Of a stretch of DNA of 15,871 nt, positions 14,375 through 15,871 are shown one piece after another. The position numbers and the translations under genes are program-made. The stretch lies in NCBI GenBank assembly GCA_964624465.1, contig CAZUZD010000128.1:1-15871 (forward strand), written 5' to 3'. The number at the start of each line of letters is the position of its first letter. Within the stretch, counting starts at the first letter, position 1. Origin of the DNA: CAZUZD01 sp964624465 (GTDB taxonomy: Bacteria; Planctomycetota; Planctomycetia; Isosphaerales; Isosphaeraceae). The notes beneath the pieces were generated by a model. It had not been told where the DNA came from and made no database searches. It was given only the letters and a program-made list of their open reading frames with translations.

Positions 14375-14980
14375 ATGCCAGGACCCGTCCGGACCCTCGC
14401 GTTGCTGGCCATGACCCTGGGCGTCACTCCACCTGTCGCACGGGCGGGGGACGACCGGGCGGCCGTCGCGGCGAACCTGGCCGACCTGGGCCCCGCGCCG
14501 GCGGTGCAGCTCATCGACCAGGACGGTGAGCCGTTCGACCTGGCCAGTCGCCGCGGCAAGGTCGTGCTCGTCGGCTTCATCTACACCACCTGCGGCGGCG
14601 TCTGCCCGGCGACCACGCACCGCATGGTCCTGGTGCAGGAGGCGCTCAAGACCGCCGGCCTCTGGGGCACCCAGGTCGAGTTCGTCTCGATCTCCCTCGA
14701 CCCCGTCCGCGACGACCCCGCCGTCCTCCGCGGCTACGCCCGCGTCTACGACGCCGACCCCCAGTCGTGGCACTTCCTCACCGGCCCGCCCGACCAGGTC
14801 ACGGCGCTCCTGGCCCGCTGGGACATGTGGGCCCGCGTCAACGCCCAGGGCGTCCTCGACCACCCCTCCCGCCTGTTCCTCCTCGACCCCCGCGGCCACC
14901 GCCGCGAGATCTACAACCTCGAGTACCTGACCCCCGCCACCGTGCTCCAGGACGTCCGAGCGGTGCTCAACGACCGCTGA
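14375..14980 (+). CDS. SCO1/SenC family copper chaperone
   Basis: This 201-aa thioredoxin-fold protein has an N-terminal export signal (hydrophobic about 5-20, likely cleavage after ARA at 22-24). It has the SCO CxxxC motif in YTTCGGVCP (C73, C77) and the copper-ligand histidine H163 in LDHPSRLFLLDPRG, where the family usually has DHS. Residues FVSISLDPVRDDP (103-115) are the typical central strand and loop. SCO proteins deliver copper, classically to cytochrome oxidase CuA. Lying 39 nt behind a methanethiol oxidase gene, this one more likely loads that enzyme; in Hyphomicrobium mtoX is also accompanied by a SCO1/SenC gene. GGAG lies 7 nt before the ATG. No cytochrome oxidase or MauG-like gene is visible here. 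A REP palindrome begins 33 nt after its stop. Confidence 0.93.
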   Translation: MPGPVRTLALLAMTLGVTPPVARAGDDRAAVAANLADLGPAPAVQLIDQDGEPFDLASRRGKVVLVGFIYTTCGGVCPATTHRMVLVQEALKTAGLWGTQVEFVSISLDPVRDDPAVLRGYARVYDADPQSWHFLTGPPDQVTALLARWDMWARVNAQGVLDHPSRLFLLDPRGHRREIYNLEYLTPATVLQDVRAVLNDR

Positions 14981-15013
14981 CCACCGCGTCCCACCCGTGG
15001 GATCCGATCAATT

Positions 15014-15046
15014 TCGTAGGGCGGATCAGCGCAGCGTCATCCGCCG
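15014..15046 (+). repeat. REP element, left copy
   Basis: This 33-bp element begins TCGTAGGGCGGATC and contains the GCGCAGCG core. Within it GGCGGATCA can pair with TCATCCGCC apart from one mismatch, giving a hairpin with the core as loop. This is the build of the RAYT-associated repeats seen widely as GTAGGxxGGxTxAGCGCAGCG sequences. It lies 33 nt after the SCO stop and may also act as a 3' end structure for that operon. Confidence 0.85.
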
Positions 15047-15106
15047 CGACGGCACGAACCCCATCGCTTGCCCCCGTGCCGCCGGTCCGAAACCGGCTAC
15101 CGATCC

Positions 15107-15122
15107 GCCGTCCGAAGACGGC
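15107..15122. repeat. Small hairpin between the REP copies
   Basis: GCCGTC and GACGGC (6 bp) flank a CGAA tetraloop. It is the only compact structure standing out in the 114 bp between the two REP copies, which otherwise show no gene. Confidence 0.4.
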
Positions 15123-15160
15123 CCCGCTCACTGGACAATCGCACGGCCTCCGTTCGGGCC

Positions 15161-15193
15161 CGGCGGATGACGCTGCGCTGATCCGCCCTACGA
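15161..15193 (-). repeat. REP element, right copy (inverted)
   Basis: This is the exact reverse complement of 15014-15046 over all 33 bases. The two copies face each other across 114 bp. It ends 56 nt before the RAYT start codon. An inverted pair next to the gene is the usual BIME-like substrate arrangement for REP-associated tyrosine transposases. Confidence 0.87.
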
Positions 15194-15249
15194 GACCCGA
15201 GCTAAGTTTGCGGAAGGGAGACGATCGGTCGCTTGAGCTGAGGCGCGCG

Positions 15250-15798
15250 ATGCCCCGATTTCACCGCTGGTACTCACCCGGGGCGATGTTCTTTTTCACG
15301 GCGGTGACGTATCGCCGGCGGCCCATCTTCCAGGATGTGGACGCGGTCCAGCTTCTGGGCGAGGTGATGCGCTCGGTTCGGACCCGCTGGCCCTTCCGTA
15401 CGGTCGCAATGGTGGTGCTGCCCGACCACCTGCATTGCATCTGGGAACAGCCAAGGACCGATCCGGACCACTCGGTGCGTTGGCGCAGGATCAAGGCGGA
15501 GTTCAGCAAACTCTGGTTGAATGAGAGTGGCCGGGAGCCCTTCCCGCGGAACGAGCGTCTCCGGCCCGGCGAACGTGAGGTCTGGCAACGGCGGTACTGG
15601 GAGCACCTGATCCGCGACGGGCACGACCTGGAGACACACCTCGATTACGTTCACTTCAATCCGGTCAAGCATGGCCTGGTTTGCCGGCCTTCGGAATGGC
15701 CGTGGTCCACCTATCATCGCTTCGAGCGCCTGGGCCACTACCCCAGCAATTGGGGCGGCACCGAGCCCGATCCACCGCCGTTCCAGGTCGGCGAATAA
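15250..15798 (+). CDS. REP-associated tyrosine transposase (RAYT, IS200/IS605-like Y1 HUH)
   Basis: This 182-aa single-domain Y1 transposase has the opening MPRFHRWYSPGAMFFFTAVTYRR, the metal-binding HUH motif as H60-L61-H62 in LPDHLHCIWEQ, WQRRYWEHLIRD at 112-123, and candidate catalytic Y133 in DYVHFNPVKHGLV. It is full length for the family and shows no frame break. RAYTs nick and join single-stranded DNA at REP hairpins and are usually single-copy and domesticated. Base use is less GC-extreme than the genes around it, consistent with transfer. The ATG at 15250 has GAGG at 15240-15243; an open frame extends far upstream but overlaps the SCO gene and REPs and is a shadow. No second transposon gene or terminal repeat typical of an IS is seen. 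Confidence 0.93.
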   Translation: MPRFHRWYSPGAMFFFTAVTYRRRPIFQDVDAVQLLGEVMRSVRTRWPFRTVAMVVLPDHLHCIWEQPRTDPDHSVRWRRIKAEFSKLWLNESGREPFPRNERLRPGEREVWQRRYWEHLIRDGHDLETHLDYVHFNPVKHGLVCRPSEWPWSTYHRFERLGHYPSNWGGTEPDPPPFQVGE

Positions 15799-15817
15799 AC
15801 CGGCGTCTCGTGCGGAG

Positions 15818-15871
15818 TCGTAGGGGGGGGGATCGCGGCGGCAGCAGCCGCGCCCGCAGGGCGGCACGCGC
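15818..15871. repeat. Possible degenerate REP-like sequence at window end
   Basis: TCGTAGGG (15818-15825) matches the first eight bases of the REP element, and GCGGC/GCCGC arms can pair soon after. The rest is diverged and runs to the window edge. It lies 19 nt after the RAYT stop, where a third repeat would be expected, but an eight-base match is weak. Confidence 0.25.

Noticed and set aside
12977..14899. Minus-strand open frame (640 codons) opposite the methanethiol oxidase and SCO genes
   Set aside because: It spans two separate genes that both have strong motifs, signal peptides and ribosome sites on plus; no motif on minus.
15014..15193. CRISPR array or IS terminal inverted repeats
   Set aside because: There are only two copies, in inverted rather than direct orientation, and both lie on the same side of the transposase gene. 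REP elements explain them better.
14767..15249. N-terminal extension of the RAYT frame upstream to 14767
   Set aside because: It would overlap the SCO gene in another frame and read through both REP copies. Known RAYTs begin near the MPRFHRWYSPG-type start at 15250.

Overview
The window is very GC-rich and reads as chromosomal DNA of a planctomycete, probably in or near the Isosphaeraceae. The best pointer is the protein at 10430-11458 (minus), whose N-terminus carries the LExRxLL-type motif (LETRQLL, residues 30-36) common on planctomycetal surface and secreted proteins. Strong GC bias at third codon positions, GTG starts, moderate spacers and long false ORFs on the opposite strands fit this. 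Family names below come from motifs read by eye; no database search was possible.

Layout. A class I/II aminotransferase (minus) runs off the left edge. Divergent from it are a secreted 956-aa TPR protein with an embedded gluzincin metallopeptidase domain (998-3868), a small exported cysteine-peptidase/amidase-like protein (3927-4634) and a LOG-family protein (4787-5518) with its own candidate promoter. After a 577-bp gap with no confident gene comes a membrane pair: a HAD phosphatase fused to a UbiA-type prenyltransferase (6096-7559) and a multi-pass protein resembling GT-C glycosyltransferases (7607-8890). These converge on a minus-strand membrane-anchored SGNH hydrolase-like protein (8900-10084), and the two stop codons lie inside one hairpin. 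Upstream of it, also on minus, is the LExRxLL protein. A divergent region with a long bulged inverted repeat leads to an unrecognised 272-aa protein (11788-12606), a 67-aa small protein (12823-13026), an exported SBP56-type methanethiol oxidase (13091-14335) and a SCO1/SenC copper chaperone (14375-14980). The right end is a REP/RAYT unit: two 33-bp palindromic repeats in inverted orientation and a Y1-HUH transposase-like gene (15250-15798).

How the genes may work together. (i) The HAD-UbiA fusion could make a polyprenyl-phosphate pentose by phosphoribosyl transfer and dephosphorylation. The neighbouring GT-C-like protein could use it on the outer face of the membrane, and the SGNH protein could trim or acylate the product; this is an inference from family logic. 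(ii) Methanethiol oxidase plus SCO chaperone is a recognisable periplasmic copper-enzyme module, here with a small uncharacterised ORF in front. (iii) The RAYT gene and flanking REPs form a mobile or domesticated repeat unit behind that operon. I saw no tRNA, rRNA, CRISPR array, phage or defence system. The most system-like part is the lipid-linked sugar cluster at 6096-10084.
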